Below the pieces are notes generated by a model. That model had not been told where the DNA came from. It ran no database searches and saw only the letters and a program-made list of their open reading frames with translations. 64,000 nt of DNA from Amycolatopsis benzoatilytica AK 16/65. GTDB taxonomy: Bacteria; Actinomycetota; Actinomycetes; Mycobacteriales; Pseudonocardiaceae. The first letter of the stretch is position 1, and the number at the start of each line of letters is the position of its first letter. The stretch spans positions 7,954,470 to 8,018,469 of the forward strand of contig NZ_KB912942.1 of assembly GCF_000383915.1 (NCBI RefSeq), given 5' to 3'. This document shows positions 45,908 to 54,625 of the stretch, in pieces. A program made the position numbers and the translations under genes.

Positions 45908-46797
45908 CGCGGCCCTCCGACCGCATCGCGGAACAGCTCGGCGAGTGTCTGCCGGCGGTAGCTGAACTCGGTGACCGGCCCGGTGGCGAGCGCGGCCGCG
46001 AGCACCGCCTGATCGTCCGCGCTGGGCGCCAGCTCCAGCACCGTCGTCGCACCGCGCGCTTCGAGCGCTTTGGCGCCGGTAACCGCCGTCGCCCAGCCCG
46101 GACTCGCGTTGGGCGCGGTGACGACCAGCCGGCGACCCGCGTCGCGAGTCAGCTCCTCGACGGTGCCGGCCGCGACCATCCGGCCGCCGCGAATGATCCC
46201 GACCCGGTCGCACAGCCGTTCCACGAGGTCGAGCTGGTGGCTGGAGAACACCACCGGCACGCCCGCCGCCGCCTTCTCCCGCAGCACCTTGCTCATCACG
46301 TCGACCGCGATCGGGTCGAGGCCGGAGAACGGTTCGTCCAGCACCAGCACCGCCGGGTCGTGCACCAGCGCGGCGGCCAGCTGGACGCGCTGCTGGTTGC
46401 CGAGGCTGAGAGCCTGGACATGCTCCTTGCGCTTCGGTCCCAGCCCGAGCCGGGCGATCCACAGCTCGGCCGCGCGGTGCGCGTCGTTGGTGCTGAGCCC
46501 GTGCAGCTCTGCGAAATAGACGAGCTGGTCGATCACCTTCATCTTCGGGTACAGGCCGCGTTCCTCCGGCATATACCCGATCCGGGCGCGGGTTTCGTGG
46601 TTGATCGGAGCTCCGGCGAAGCGAACGACACCGGAATCGGCGGCCAGTACGCCCAGCGCGATCCGCATGGCGGTGGTTTTACCGGCGCCGTTCCCGCCGA
46701 CGAAGCCGAACAGCTCTCCGGGGGCGACGGTGAAACTCACGGCGTCGAGGGCGGTTTTGGCGCCGAACCGCTTGCTGACCCGGTCGATCTCCAGCAT
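45904..46797 (-). CDS. ABC transporter ATP-binding protein, NatA-like
   Basis: A 297-residue ATPase starting MLEIDRVSKRFGAKTALD, with AAGGAG upstream. Walker A is FVGGNGAGKTTAM, the signature is LSLGNQQRVQLAAALVHD and Walker B is VLVLDEPFSGLDP. In the signature, Leu replaces the second Ser-Gly position seen in LSGGQ (LSLGNQQ), as in other NatA-type proteins. The C-terminal extension, about 75 residues, probably contacts the permease. Two-gene operon with the NatB-like permease. Confidence 0.9.
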   Translation of the reverse strand: MLEIDRVSKRFGAKTALDAVSFTVAPGELFGFVGGNGAGKTTAMRIALGVLAADSGVVRFAGAPINHETRARIGYMPEERGLYPKMKVIDQLVYFAELHGLSTNDAHRAAELWIARLGLGPKRKEHVQALSLGNQQRVQLAAALVHDPAVLVLDEPFSGLDPIAVDVMSKVLREKAAAGVPVVFSSHQLDLVERLCDRVGIIRGGRMVAAGTVEELTRDAGRRLVVTAPNASPGWATAVTGAKALEARGATTVLELAPSADDQAVLAAALATGPVTEFSYRRQTLAELFRDAVGGPR

Positions 46798-46924
46798 TAC
46801 CGCTCCTTGGCGCGCCGCACCGGGCTCATGACCGAACTGTGGCAAAAACACTACTCACGGTCAAGGCGGCTGGCCGGGGAGGGCGGGTCGGCTGGTTTTG
46901 TGTCCTTCACAGACGTTTCTGGGG

Positions 46925-48460
46925 TCAGCCGAGACCGGCCAAGGTCTTTTCGACCAGGTCGGCCACCCGTGCCCGCGCCGAGTCGGCGTCGGACGGGACC
47001 AGCGACAAGCGGGTGCGGCGTTCCAGTACGTCCTCGACTGTCTCCGCGCCTTCGTGCCGGACTGCCCACACCACTTCGGCGGCGGTGATTTCCGTCGCGG
47101 GAGACAGCGGGGCGGCGAACTCGGGCTCCAGTTCGCCGAGGGCGGCCACCCGGGGCGCCTCGGTGCCGTACTTGGCCACCAGTCGCGCTGGGGCGTCCAC
47201 AAGGGACAGTCGGGTGCGCGGCGCCGCGCCGAGCAACGGCAGCTTCGCGGTACGCGACGGGCCCGCGTGCAGTCCGGCCTGCGTCAACGCGGCGTCGACG
47301 GCGTCCTCGGCCATCCGGCGATACGTGGTCAGTTTGCCGCCCACCACGGTCAGTGCGCCGTCGGAACTGGTGACCACCGCGTGTTTGCGCGAAAGATCCG
47401 CGCTGCGGCCGCCGGAACCCGAGACGAGCGGCCGAAGCCCGGCGTACGAGCCGATCACGTCGGCCGCCGTCAGCGGCCGGTTCAGCACCGACGACGCCGT
47501 CGCCAGCAGGAAGTCCACATCGGACTCCGGCACCGTCGGCACGTCCGGCACGTCGCCGGACACCGGTTCGTCGGTGAGCCCCAGATAGACCCGGCCGTCC
47601 GGTTGCGGCAGCAGGAAGACGAACCGGTTGGTCTCGCCGGGCACGGAGATGTTGATCGACGTGGCGCCGACTCGGACGGTATCCGGTGCGAGCACCAGGT
47701 GCGAGCCGCGCGAGGGACGCAGTCGTACCGCATCGGTGAGCGTGTCCGCCCAGACGCCGGTCGCGTTGATGACCTGTCGCGCGTGCAGGTCGTACTCCGC
47801 GGAGCCAGCGCGGACCCGGACAGTGTCGCCGGACAGTGAAACCGCGGGCAGTCGAGTGAGGATCCGGGCACCCAGCATGGCCGCGGTGCGCGCGACGGCG
47901 ACGACCAGCCGGGCATCGTCGATCAATGCGCCGTCGTAGGCCAGCAAAGCCCCGCGCAGCCCGGCCGAGGCCAAGCCGGGGGACAGCGCCAGTGCCTCGG
48001 CGGCGGGAATCTTCCGCGGCCGCGGGAGTACTGATGACGGCGTCCGCGCGGCGCGGCGCAGCACGTCCCCGGCGTGCAAGCCGGTGGCGATCAGCGCTTG
48101 TTGCGCGGCGGACGTATCCGGATAAAGCGGGAACAGCTGCGGCATCGCGCGGGTGAGGTGCGGCGCGGTGCGGGTCATCAGAATTCCGCGCTCCACCGCG
48201 CTTTCGTGTGCCAGCCCCAGCTCGCCCTTCGCCAGATAGCGCAGCCCGCCATGCACCAGCTTGCTCGACCAGCGCGACGTGCCGAACGCGAGATCGTGCG
48301 CCTCCACCAGCGCGACCGACAACCCGCGTGCGGCGGCATCGAGCGCGATGCCCGCACCAGTAATGCCGCCGCCGACCACGAGGACGTCGACTTTTTCGCC
48401 GTCGGCCAGCCGCGCCAGTTCGCGGTCGCGGCGGCACGCGTTGAGCGATCCGGTGCTCAT
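46925..48460 (-). CDS. glpD: FAD-dependent glycerol-3-phosphate dehydrogenase
   Basis: A 511-residue flavoprotein oxidising glycerol 3-phosphate to DHAP at the membrane. FAD-binding VVGGGITGAG is at 28-37. Substrate-domain stretches FGTSRWSSKLVHGGLRYLA and GVWADTLTDAVRLRPSRGSH are typical, as is VVGGKLTTYRRMAEDAVD near 400. The start overlaps the tetR stop by 4 bp. Same triple (glpD, TetR, divergent flavoprotein) as mycobacterial Rv2249c to Rv2251, from memory. Confidence 0.93.
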   Translation of the reverse strand: MSTGSLNACRRDRELARLADGEKVDVLVVGGGITGAGIALDAAARGLSVALVEAHDLAFGTSRWSSKLVHGGLRYLAKGELGLAHESAVERGILMTRTAPHLTRAMPQLFPLYPDTSAAQQALIATGLHAGDVLRRAARTPSSVLPRPRKIPAAEALALSPGLASAGLRGALLAYDGALIDDARLVVAVARTAAMLGARILTRLPAVSLSGDTVRVRAGSAEYDLHARQVINATGVWADTLTDAVRLRPSRGSHLVLAPDTVRVGATSINISVPGETNRFVFLLPQPDGRVYLGLTDEPVSGDVPDVPTVPESDVDFLLATASSVLNRPLTAADVIGSYAGLRPLVSGSGGRSADLSRKHAVVTSSDGALTVVGGKLTTYRRMAEDAVDAALTQAGLHAGPSRTAKLPLLGAAPRTRLSLVDAPARLVAKYGTEAPRVAALGELEPEFAAPLSPATEITAAEVVWAVRHEGAETVEDVLERRTRLSLVPSDADSARARVADLVEKTLAGLG

Positions 48461-49101
48461 GGCTTCAACCCCGCTTCGACCAAGTGCCGGAACTCGGCGA
48501 GCAGTGCGGCCTCGTCGAGATCGGCAGTCGCCGGGCGCAGCGAGAACGCGAACGACTGCACGACCAGCAGCACCGAGCGAGCCTGCACGGCCACGTCGGC
48601 AGGGCGCACCGAGCCGTCGCGGTGCCCCTCTTCGAGCAGGCCGCGCAGCACTAGCTCGGCGAAGTGCTGGGTCGCCCCGAGCCGCTCCACGAGGTAGGGC
48701 AGCAGGAGTTCGGCATCGACGTCGAGCAGGGTGCGGAACAGCGGATCGGCGGACAGCGCGCGGACGCCGGCCGCGACGATGTGCACGATCCGGTCGCGGG
48801 CGTGAGCGGCATCACTTCCGGATTCGCTGACCCGCCGCAGCAGGCCGCTGAACTCGCGCGTCATCAGGGCGGCGAGCACACTACGGACATCCGGGAAGCG
48901 GCGGTACACGGTCATGCGGCTGACCTGCGCGGTCCGGGCGATTTCGGCGAGCGTGGTGCGCCGGACGCCGACCGCGAGCACGCACTGGCGCGCGGCGTCG
49001 AGGAGCACGTCGTCGGCTACCCGGGCCGAGCTCGGGCGGCTGCGGGTGTCCGCGAGTGCGGAAGGGGCCTCCCCCGACGGGGAGTGACGTTTGACGTCCA
49101 T
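48457..49101 (-). CDS. TetR-family regulator of the glpD locus
   Basis: A 214-residue regulator. The DNA-binding part is TTLAEIARTAQVSRMTVYRRF at about 49-69, preceded by a longer than usual N-terminus. A -10-like TACAGT lies 7 bp before the ATG on the minus strand (49114-49109), with no ribosome-binding site, so the mRNA is probably leaderless. Coupled to glpD and divergent from the AGPS-like flavoprotein by 16 bp, hence likely to control both. Confidence 0.88.
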   Translation of the reverse strand: MDVKRHSPSGEAPSALADTRSRPSSARVADDVLLDAARQCVLAVGVRRTTLAEIARTAQVSRMTVYRRFPDVRSVLAALMTREFSGLLRRVSESGSDAAHARDRIVHIVAAGVRALSADPLFRTLLDVDAELLLPYLVERLGATQHFAELVLRGLLEEGHRDGSVRPADVAVQARSVLLVVQSFAFSLRPATADLDEAALLAEFRHLVEAGLKP

Positions 49102-49117
49102 ATGTCACACTGTAGTC

Positions 49118-50728
49118 GTGAGCGATCTGATCAACCACCGCATCCGGCGTTCGTGGACCGAAGAGGGCGGGGCCGCCGCCGGCCTGCCCGATCGGGCGGT
49201 CCGGTGGCTAGGCCAGCGTATCGGCGTCCTCGGCGCCGATCGAGACAGGAAACCGGCCGCCCCGGCGCCGGTCGCGGAGTCCGCGCTGACTGTGCCCGTC
49301 CGTACCGAATTCGAAGACCTTCTCGGCGCGGACCAGGTGCTGCTCGACCCGGCCGAGCGGCTCGGCCGTACCGGTGGCTTGTCCTATTTGGACCTTTTGC
49401 GCGCCCGGGCCGGCGCGGCGGCGCCGGTGCCGGACGCGGTGCTGCTGCCCGCGACCCCGGAGCAGGTCCAGGCGGTGCTGGAGTTGTGCGTGAAGCACGA
49501 CATCGGCGTGGTCCCGTTCGGCGGCGGCACGTCGGTGGTCGGCGGCGTCGCGGCGCTGCGCGGCGACAAGTCCGCGGTGATCGTGCTGGACCTGGTGCGG
49601 CTGGACGAACTGGTTTCGGTGGACCCGGTTTCGCGGATCGCGGTGCTGCAGGCCGGCGTGCGCGGGCCGGAGGCGGAGCGGCTGCTCGCGGCGCACGGCT
49701 ACACACTGGGGCACGTGCCGCAGTCGTTCGAGCGGGCCACCATCGGCGGTTTCGCGGCGACGCGTTCGGCCGGGCAGGCGTCGTCCGGGTACGGCCGGTT
49801 CGAGGACATGGTCACCGGGGTCCGGCTGGCGACGCCGAAGGGCGAGTGGCGGCTGGGGGTCGCGCCCGCGTCGGCGGCGGGGCCGGACTTGCGGCAGCTG
49901 GCGGTGGGCAGTGAAGGCGCGCTCGGCGTGATCACCGAGGTCGCGCTGCGGGTGCGGCCGTTGCCGGAGGAGCGCCAGTACGAAGGCTGGATCGTCGACG
50001 GCTGGGAAGCCGGCGCGGCGGCGGTGCGGAAGCTGGCGCAGGACCACGCACTGGCGGACGTGACCCGGCTGTCCGATGTGGACGAGACAGACGTTTCGTT
50101 CTCGTTGAACGCCAGTCTGAAGACGGCTGCGCTGCGCGGGTACTTGTCATTGCGCGGGATCCGGAACCCGTGCCTGCTGATCGTCGGCTGGGAAGGCGAT
50201 GTCGCGCGGCGCCGCCGGCGCACTTCGGCGATGTTGCGGCGCTCCGGTGCGGTGCGGATCGGCAAGGTGCTCGGCGAATCGTGGCGGCACGGCAGGTTCT
50301 CCGGGCCGCGGCAGCGGGACGCGCTGCTGGACCTCGGCGTGTGCGTCGAGACGCTGGAGACCGCGGCGTACTGGTCCAATTTGGACGAACTGCACGACGC
50401 GGTCCGCGCGGCGCTGGTGGCGTCGCTGGGCCGGGCGATCGTGATGTGTCACGTTTCGCACGCGTACGAGACGGGCGCGTCGCTGTACTTCACCGTGCTG
50501 ACCGCTCGCGACGACCGGGACCCGGTCGCCCAGTGGCAGCGGGCCAAGGCGGCGGCGTCCGAAGCGATCACCGGGCTCGGGACTATTTCGCACCACCACG
50601 CGGTCGGCGTGGACCACGCGCCGTACCTGCAGGCGGAGATCGGGAAGCTCGGCGTGGAGGTGCTGCGGGCAGCCAAGTCCGCGGTCGACCCGACCGGAAT
50701 TCTGAACCCCGGCAAACTGATCGGCTAA
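49118..50728 (+). CDS. FAD-binding oxidase, alkylglycerone-phosphate synthase-like
   Basis: A 536-residue flavoprotein of the VAO/AGPS type. The FAD-binding PCMH motif is VVPFGGGTSVVGG at about 138-150; VPQSFERATIGGFAATRSAGQ follows. C-terminal FAD_oxidase_C ends [10 protein letters not shown]. In eukaryotes AGPS makes ether lipids from acyl-DHAP. In actinobacteria the substrate is unproven, but divergence from glpD, which makes DHAP, fits a glycerol-lipid role. Start GTG at 49118; only 16 bp separate it from the divergent tetR start. Confidence 0.87.
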   Translation: MSDLINHRIRRSWTEEGGAAAGLPDRAVRWLGQRIGVLGADRDRKPAAPAPVAESALTVPVRTEFEDLLGADQVLLDPAERLGRTGGLSYLDLLRARAGAAAPVPDAVLLPATPEQVQAVLELCVKHDIGVVPFGGGTSVVGGVAALRGDKSAVIVLDLVRLDELVSVDPVSRIAVLQAGVRGPEAERLLAAHGYTLGHVPQSFERATIGGFAATRSAGQASSGYGRFEDMVTGVRLATPKGEWRLGVAPASAAGPDLRQLAVGSEGALGVITEVALRVRPLPEERQYEGWIVDGWEAGAAAVRKLAQDHALADVTRLSDVDETDVSFSLNASLKTAALRGYLSLRGIRNPCLLIVGWEGDVARRRRRTSAMLRRSGAVRIGKVLGESWRHGRFSGPRQRDALLDLGVCVETLETAAYWSNLDELHDAVRAALVASLGRAIVMCHVSHAYETGASLYFTVLTARDDRDPVAQWQRAKAAASEAITGLGTISHHHAVGVDHAPYLQAEIGKLGVEVLRAAKSAVDPTGILNPGKLIG

Positions 50729-51351
50729 CCGAAGGTGCGCGGTGGCGGCAGCACGGCACAGGCTAACCCGTGGCCTGCTGCCGCGTCGCCGGTCAGTTCC
50801 GCCGCTTCGGCTTGCGCGACCTCGGCGACCCGCACCGGCTCGCCATCGACCAGCAACGGGTAGCGCAGCGGCGCAGCGCCGACATACGCGTGCACGCCGG
50901 TCAGGAGTTCGCCGTCCAGCCGGATGTCGGCGTCCTCCAGCACCGCCAGGTCATACCGGTTCCCGCGCCCTTCGCAGACGTCCAGCACCGCCAGCTGCTC
51001 CGGAGTCACGAACCACACGAAGTGGTCCTCGACCGCGCCCGGCAGCGCGGTAAGCGTCGCCGGGCGCTGGCCGTCTCGTTGCCGTACCCCGGCTGCCCAC
51101 ACCGCTGCCAGCCCGGTGCATCGGACGCGGGCCGCGGCTACCGGGCCGGTCAGGCCGAGCTCGGCGCGCAGCCAGGTGATCTTCGACGGGCAGGCGTTCG
51201 ATCCGTAAGCCAGCACCGGAAGCCGGGCACGCCACCCCGGCGGTGCCGTGTCCCAGGAGTGACCGGCGCCGTCGAGGTGGACGTACGAGCGGTCCGGCCG
51301 GGTGCCGGGATACGGGTCCGCCGGGTAGTCCGCGTCCGGGAAGAGGATCAG
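50725..51351 (-). CDS. Gamma-glutamylcyclotransferase-fold protein; start uncertain
   Basis: About 208 residues with the GGCT/BtrG-like motif [12 protein letters not shown] and a Glu-containing loop ([11 protein letters not shown]) downstream, consistent with the cyclotransferase fold. The conserved-looking N-terminal 45 residues ([13 protein letters not shown] onwards) contain no ATG, GTG or TTG. The frame's first plausible initiator is a CTG at 51351 that overlaps the mscR stop; the next is a GTG at 51216, which would cut directly before the YGSN motif. Its stop overlaps the convergent flavoprotein stop by 4 bp. Substrate unknown. Confidence 0.65.
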   Translation of the reverse strand: MILFPDADYPADPYPGTRPDRSYVHLDGAGHSWDTAPPGWRARLPVLAYGSNACPSKITWLRAELGLTGPVAAARVRCTGLAAVWAAGVRQRDGQRPATLTALPGAVEDHFVWFVTPEQLAVLDVCEGRGNRYDLAVLEDADIRLDGELLTGVHAYVGAAPLRYPLLVDGEPVRVAEVAQAEAAELTGDAAAGHGLACAVLPPPRTFG

Positions 51352-52445
51352 AACTGCACCACGCTGCGCAGCACGTCGCCGTGGTGCATCCGTTCGAAGG
51401 CTTGCTCCACGCCGTCCACGCCGATGCGTTCGGTGACGAACTTGTCCAGCGGCAGCCGGCCCTGCAGGTACAGATCGACCAGCATCGGGAAGTCCCGTGA
51501 CGGCAGGCAGTCGCCGTACCAGGACGACTTGAGCGAACCGCCCCGGGAGAAGAAGTCGATCAGCGGCAGGTCGTCGAGCTTCATCTCCGGCGTCGGCACG
51601 CCGACCAGCACGACGGTGCCGGCCAGGTCGCGTCCGTAGAAGGCCTGCCGCCAGGTTTCCGGGCGGCCGACCGCGTCGATGACCACGTCCGGGCCGAACG
51701 AGCGGGTCGCGTCCTGCATCGCGGTGACAACGGCTTCCTCGCTCAAGCCCCGGCTGTTCACCGTGTGGGTGGCGCCGAAGTCCTTGGCCCACTCCAGTTT
51801 CCGGTCGTCGGTGTCGATCGCGACGATGGTGGTCGCGCCGGCCAGCCGGGCACCGGCGACGGCCGCGTCGCCGACGCCGCCGCAGCCGATCACCGCGACC
51901 GAATCGCCGCGGCTGACCGCGCCGGTGTTGAGCGCGGCGCCCAGACCGGCCATTACTCCGCAACCGAGCAGCCCGGCGACGGCGGGTTCGGCGCGTTCGT
52001 CGACCTTCGTGCACTGTCCACTATGGACGAGGGTTTTCTCCAGGAACGCCCCGACGCCCAGCGCCGAGGAGAGCTTGGTGCCGTCGGTGAGGGTCATCGG
52101 CTGCTCGGCATTGAAAGTCGAGAAGCAGTACCACGGCTTGCCGCGCTTGCACGCCCGGCAGGTGCCGCACACCGCGCGCCAGTTCAGGATCACGTAGTCG
52201 CCGGGGGCGAGATCGGTGACGCCCGCGCCGACCTTGTCCACACGGCCAGCCGCTTCGTGGCCGAGCAGAAACGGGAACTCGTCGTTGATCCCGCCCTCGC
52301 GGTAGTGCAGGTCGGTGTGGCATACCCCGCAGGCCTGCACCGACACGACCGCCTCGCCGGGGCCGGGATCCGGCACCACGACCGTTTCGAGCGTGACCGG
52401 CTGGCCCTTGGCCCGCGAAACGACTCCCTGGACCTCGTATGGCAT
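51348..52445 (-). CDS. mscR: S-(hydroxymethyl)mycothiol dehydrogenase
   Basis: A 365-residue zinc alcohol dehydrogenase that detoxifies formaldehyde as its mycothiol adduct, also acting on S-nitrosomycothiol in mycobacteria. Catalytic zinc ligands are in [18 protein letters not shown] (C42) and GHEAAG (H63); the structural zinc site is [15 protein letters not shown]; the NAD motif is [10 protein letters not shown]. Blocks such as [13 protein letters not shown] and [13 protein letters not shown] closely match what I recall of M. tuberculosis MscR. Presence of mycothiol metabolism supports an actinobacterial host. Confidence 0.93.
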   Translation of the reverse strand: MPYEVQGVVSRAKGQPVTLETVVVPDPGPGEAVVSVQACGVCHTDLHYREGGINDEFPFLLGHEAAGRVDKVGAGVTDLAPGDYVILNWRAVCGTCRACKRGKPWYCFSTFNAEQPMTLTDGTKLSSALGVGAFLEKTLVHSGQCTKVDERAEPAVAGLLGCGVMAGLGAALNTGAVSRGDSVAVIGCGGVGDAAVAGARLAGATTIVAIDTDDRKLEWAKDFGATHTVNSRGLSEEAVVTAMQDATRSFGPDVVIDAVGRPETWRQAFYGRDLAGTVVLVGVPTPEMKLDDLPLIDFFSRGGSLKSSWYGDCLPSRDFPMLVDLYLQGRLPLDKFVTERIGVDGVEQAFERMHHGDVLRSVVQF

Positions 52446-52514
52446 GCGCGTATCCCTTCGACGGCGTTCTCCCGCAGCTAACCATCCATCATGCGCATGT
52501 CGCCATAGCCCGAT

Positions 52515-52732
52515 TCAGCCGTGCCGCGCCGGCCGGTAGACCAGTTCCTGGGTGCGCCCGTCGAGCGTCCGACGAAGACCATCCGCTGCTCGTCGCCGTA
52601 CAACTCGGCGCGGTGTTCGAGCAGCTCGGGGCCCTGCTTGCCCCAGTAGCCGCCCCAGTCGCCGTGGTGCGAGGCGCAGCCGTCGAGGCTGGCGAAGATG
52701 TCGAAGGTGTCGAAGGTGTAGGTGGCGGTCAT
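52515..52732 (-). pseudogene. DHFR-family (RibD C-terminal type) reductase relic with internal deletion
   Basis: The first 53 residues (from MTATYTFDTFDIFASLDG to YGDEQRMVF) match the start of dihydrofolate-reductase-family proteins, and a strong AGGAGA site is retained. Straight after, the family-like sequence jumps frame to TLDGRTQELVYRPARHG and a stop at 52515, which looks like the family's C-terminal end. About 130 central residues are missing. The original frame runs on to 52478 with unrelated sequence. A deletion with frame change explains both parts. Confidence 0.7.
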
Positions 52733-52836
52733 CGCGTTCTCCTAGGTGTGCGGGGCTCTCACCTGGGCTACGAACGCGCTGGCCGCTAATCGACACCGGC
52801 CGCGGAAAAACTCCGCCGCAGTTCAGGGGTGATGGT

Positions 52837-54096
52837 TCAGGCGGGGGTGATGAGGTACACGATCCCGCCTGGTCCGCCAGCGACCGCGCCGGTGTCGGTG
52901 TGCCGCTTGGTGCGCTGCCAGATTTTCTCGAACTGGTCGCGCTTGTACACCGTCCGCACGCGGTTGTCCGAGCTCGATGCCGGATCATTCACGATCACAT
53001 CGCCCGCCTGGGTGAATCCGATGACCACCATCAGATGGCCCGCGGTGCCGTAGCCCGCCCCGTCCAGCTCGCTGGACAGGAACGACTGCGACGTGATCAC
53101 CGGGACGCCGCGCGCGATGTAGTCCTCGAGTTCGTTCAGGTCGTGGAGGCGGGTGATGTGGCCGCGCAGGCCCAGCGAAGCGGCGTAGGCGGTGTTGAAC
53201 GGCCAGTTGCCGGTGCCGTCGTAGGCGTAGTCGTAGGTGCCGCGCGCGGCGTAGACCACCGAACGGTCCTGGTAGTCCGCCGGGATCCAGTCCATCTGCT
53301 GCTCGCTCGGCTTGCGGCCCCAGTACTCGGCGACCATCTCGGTCGACGTCGGACTGCACCACGCCTCGCCGCCGCCTCCGTATTGCGGAAACTGTCCTTT
53401 GTGGATGTTCTGGGCGTACGCGGGCACCTTCAGTTCGATGCCGCGCGCCGTGGCCGGCTTGGTGGTCTGCACGTCGAACCGGTCCGGTACGTTCGAGGTC
53501 ATCGCGCCGAGCGAGGTCACCGTCGGGGTGACCGGCGCGCCGTGCTCGCGATAAAGCGTCACGCGCAGCTGGTACGAGCGCAGCGTGACGCCGCTCTTCG
53601 TGGCCAACGTGTCGACGTCGACCGAGGCGTTGTCATCGCTCTGGCCGTCCACGCTGGTGCGCTGGATGTCTTGGTCGCCACTGGCCCAGCGGCCCATCGT
53701 GTACCAGGCCGTCTCGGCGCCGGCCGACGTCCGGCCGCGCGCCTGCACCTCCAGCCAGGTCTTCGCCGGCGTGAGTGCGTTCCACGACGCGATCAGCTGG
53801 GTGGCGTCGAACCCCTGCCGGTACTGCGGGGACGTCCAGGTGCCGTAGTCGTACGTGCGGGTGGTGCCCAGTCCCGCTTCGGTGTGCGCGACGCTGCCCG
53901 CCGGGCGGGTGATCCGCAGGCCGCCGTAACCGAAGCCCAGCCCGTCGAGCCGTCCGGCGAAGAACGAGCCGGACGACCACTCGTGATAGTTGATCGCCTC
54001 GTCGTCCTTGGCCGGCCGCGGCTGCGCGGCGGCCTGTGTCGCACCTGCCGTGACCATGACGATGGACAGTAACGTGCACAATCCGCGAACCCGCAT
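52837..54096 (-). CDS. Secreted C39-like cysteine peptidase family protein
   Basis: A 419-residue exported protein. The signal peptide, about 1-24, ends around ATQAAAQ. The first half, about 30-215, is a beta-rich domain of unknown role. The second half is a papain-like peptidase_C39_2 domain with Cys in GEAWCSPTSTEM (about 247), His in GTAGHLMVVIG (about 350) and Asp/Asn in VIVNDPASSSDN. Likely an extracytoplasmic peptidase or amidase; substrate unknown. Single gene with 75 bp to the thioesterase gene. Confidence 0.85.
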   Translation of the reverse strand: MRVRGLCTLLSIVMVTAGATQAAAQPRPAKDDEAINYHEWSSGSFFAGRLDGLGFGYGGLRITRPAGSVAHTEAGLGTTRTYDYGTWTSPQYRQGFDATQLIASWNALTPAKTWLEVQARGRTSAGAETAWYTMGRWASGDQDIQRTSVDGQSDDNASVDVDTLATKSGVTLRSYQLRVTLYREHGAPVTPTVTSLGAMTSNVPDRFDVQTTKPATARGIELKVPAYAQNIHKGQFPQYGGGGEAWCSPTSTEMVAEYWGRKPSEQQMDWIPADYQDRSVVYAARGTYDYAYDGTGNWPFNTAYAASLGLRGHITRLHDLNELEDYIARGVPVITSQSFLSSELDGAGYGTAGHLMVVIGFTQAGDVIVNDPASSSDNRVRTVYKRDQFEKIWQRTKRHTDTGAVAGGPGGIVYLITPA

Positions 54097-54171
54097 TCCG
54101 GCTCCCGTCCCCAGACCCCAGTAGTAGCCAGAGATTTTCGCCTTCCGGAGCGGGTAAGTAAAGAGGTGGCG

Positions 54172-54573
54172 CTAGAGAACTGCCTGCGTCTGGGTGATTT
54201 TCGCGGCGAGCTTGCCCTGGTCGTCGTGGATCTCGGTCTCTACGACCACCACCCGGCGGCCCGTGTGCAGTGGTCTGGACGAAGCGGTGGCGTAACCCGA
54301 ACGGACGCCCCGCAGGAAGTTCGTCTTCGACTCCAGCGTGGTGGTGCCCTGCGCGCCCTCGGGCAGGTTGAGAAACGCGCAGACCGCGCCGGTCGAATCG
54401 GCCAGCGCCATCAGCGCGCCGCCGTGCAGCGCGCCGCCGAGCGTGCACAGCGATTCGTCCCAGGCGATCCGGCTGCGGACCAGGTCCGCGCGGTGCTCCA
54501 GCACCTCGATGCCGAGCCGTTCGCTGAACGGCATCGTGGAGTGGAACAGCTTGGTGCCTTCGACGTCGGTCAT
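54172..54573 (-). CDS. PaaI-family hotdog thioesterase
   Basis: A 133-residue hotdog-fold acyl-CoA thioesterase. The active-site loop is LGGALHGGALMALADSTGAV, with the typical HGG motif; TTTLESKTNFLRGV is the second conserved strand pair. Typical length. Single gene. Hydrolyses aryl- or acyl-CoA; substrate not assignable. Confidence 0.88.
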   Translation of the reverse strand: MTDVEGTKLFHSTMPFSERLGIEVLEHRADLVRSRIAWDESLCTLGGALHGGALMALADSTGAVCAFLNLPEGAQGTTTLESKTNFLRGVRSGYATASSRPLHTGRRVVVVETEIHDDQGKLAAKITQTQAVL

Positions 54574-54625
54574 GCCGAGCAGTCAACCGCAGCCGGTGCC
54601 GTGGCGTCGATTACCTCGCGGGTAA

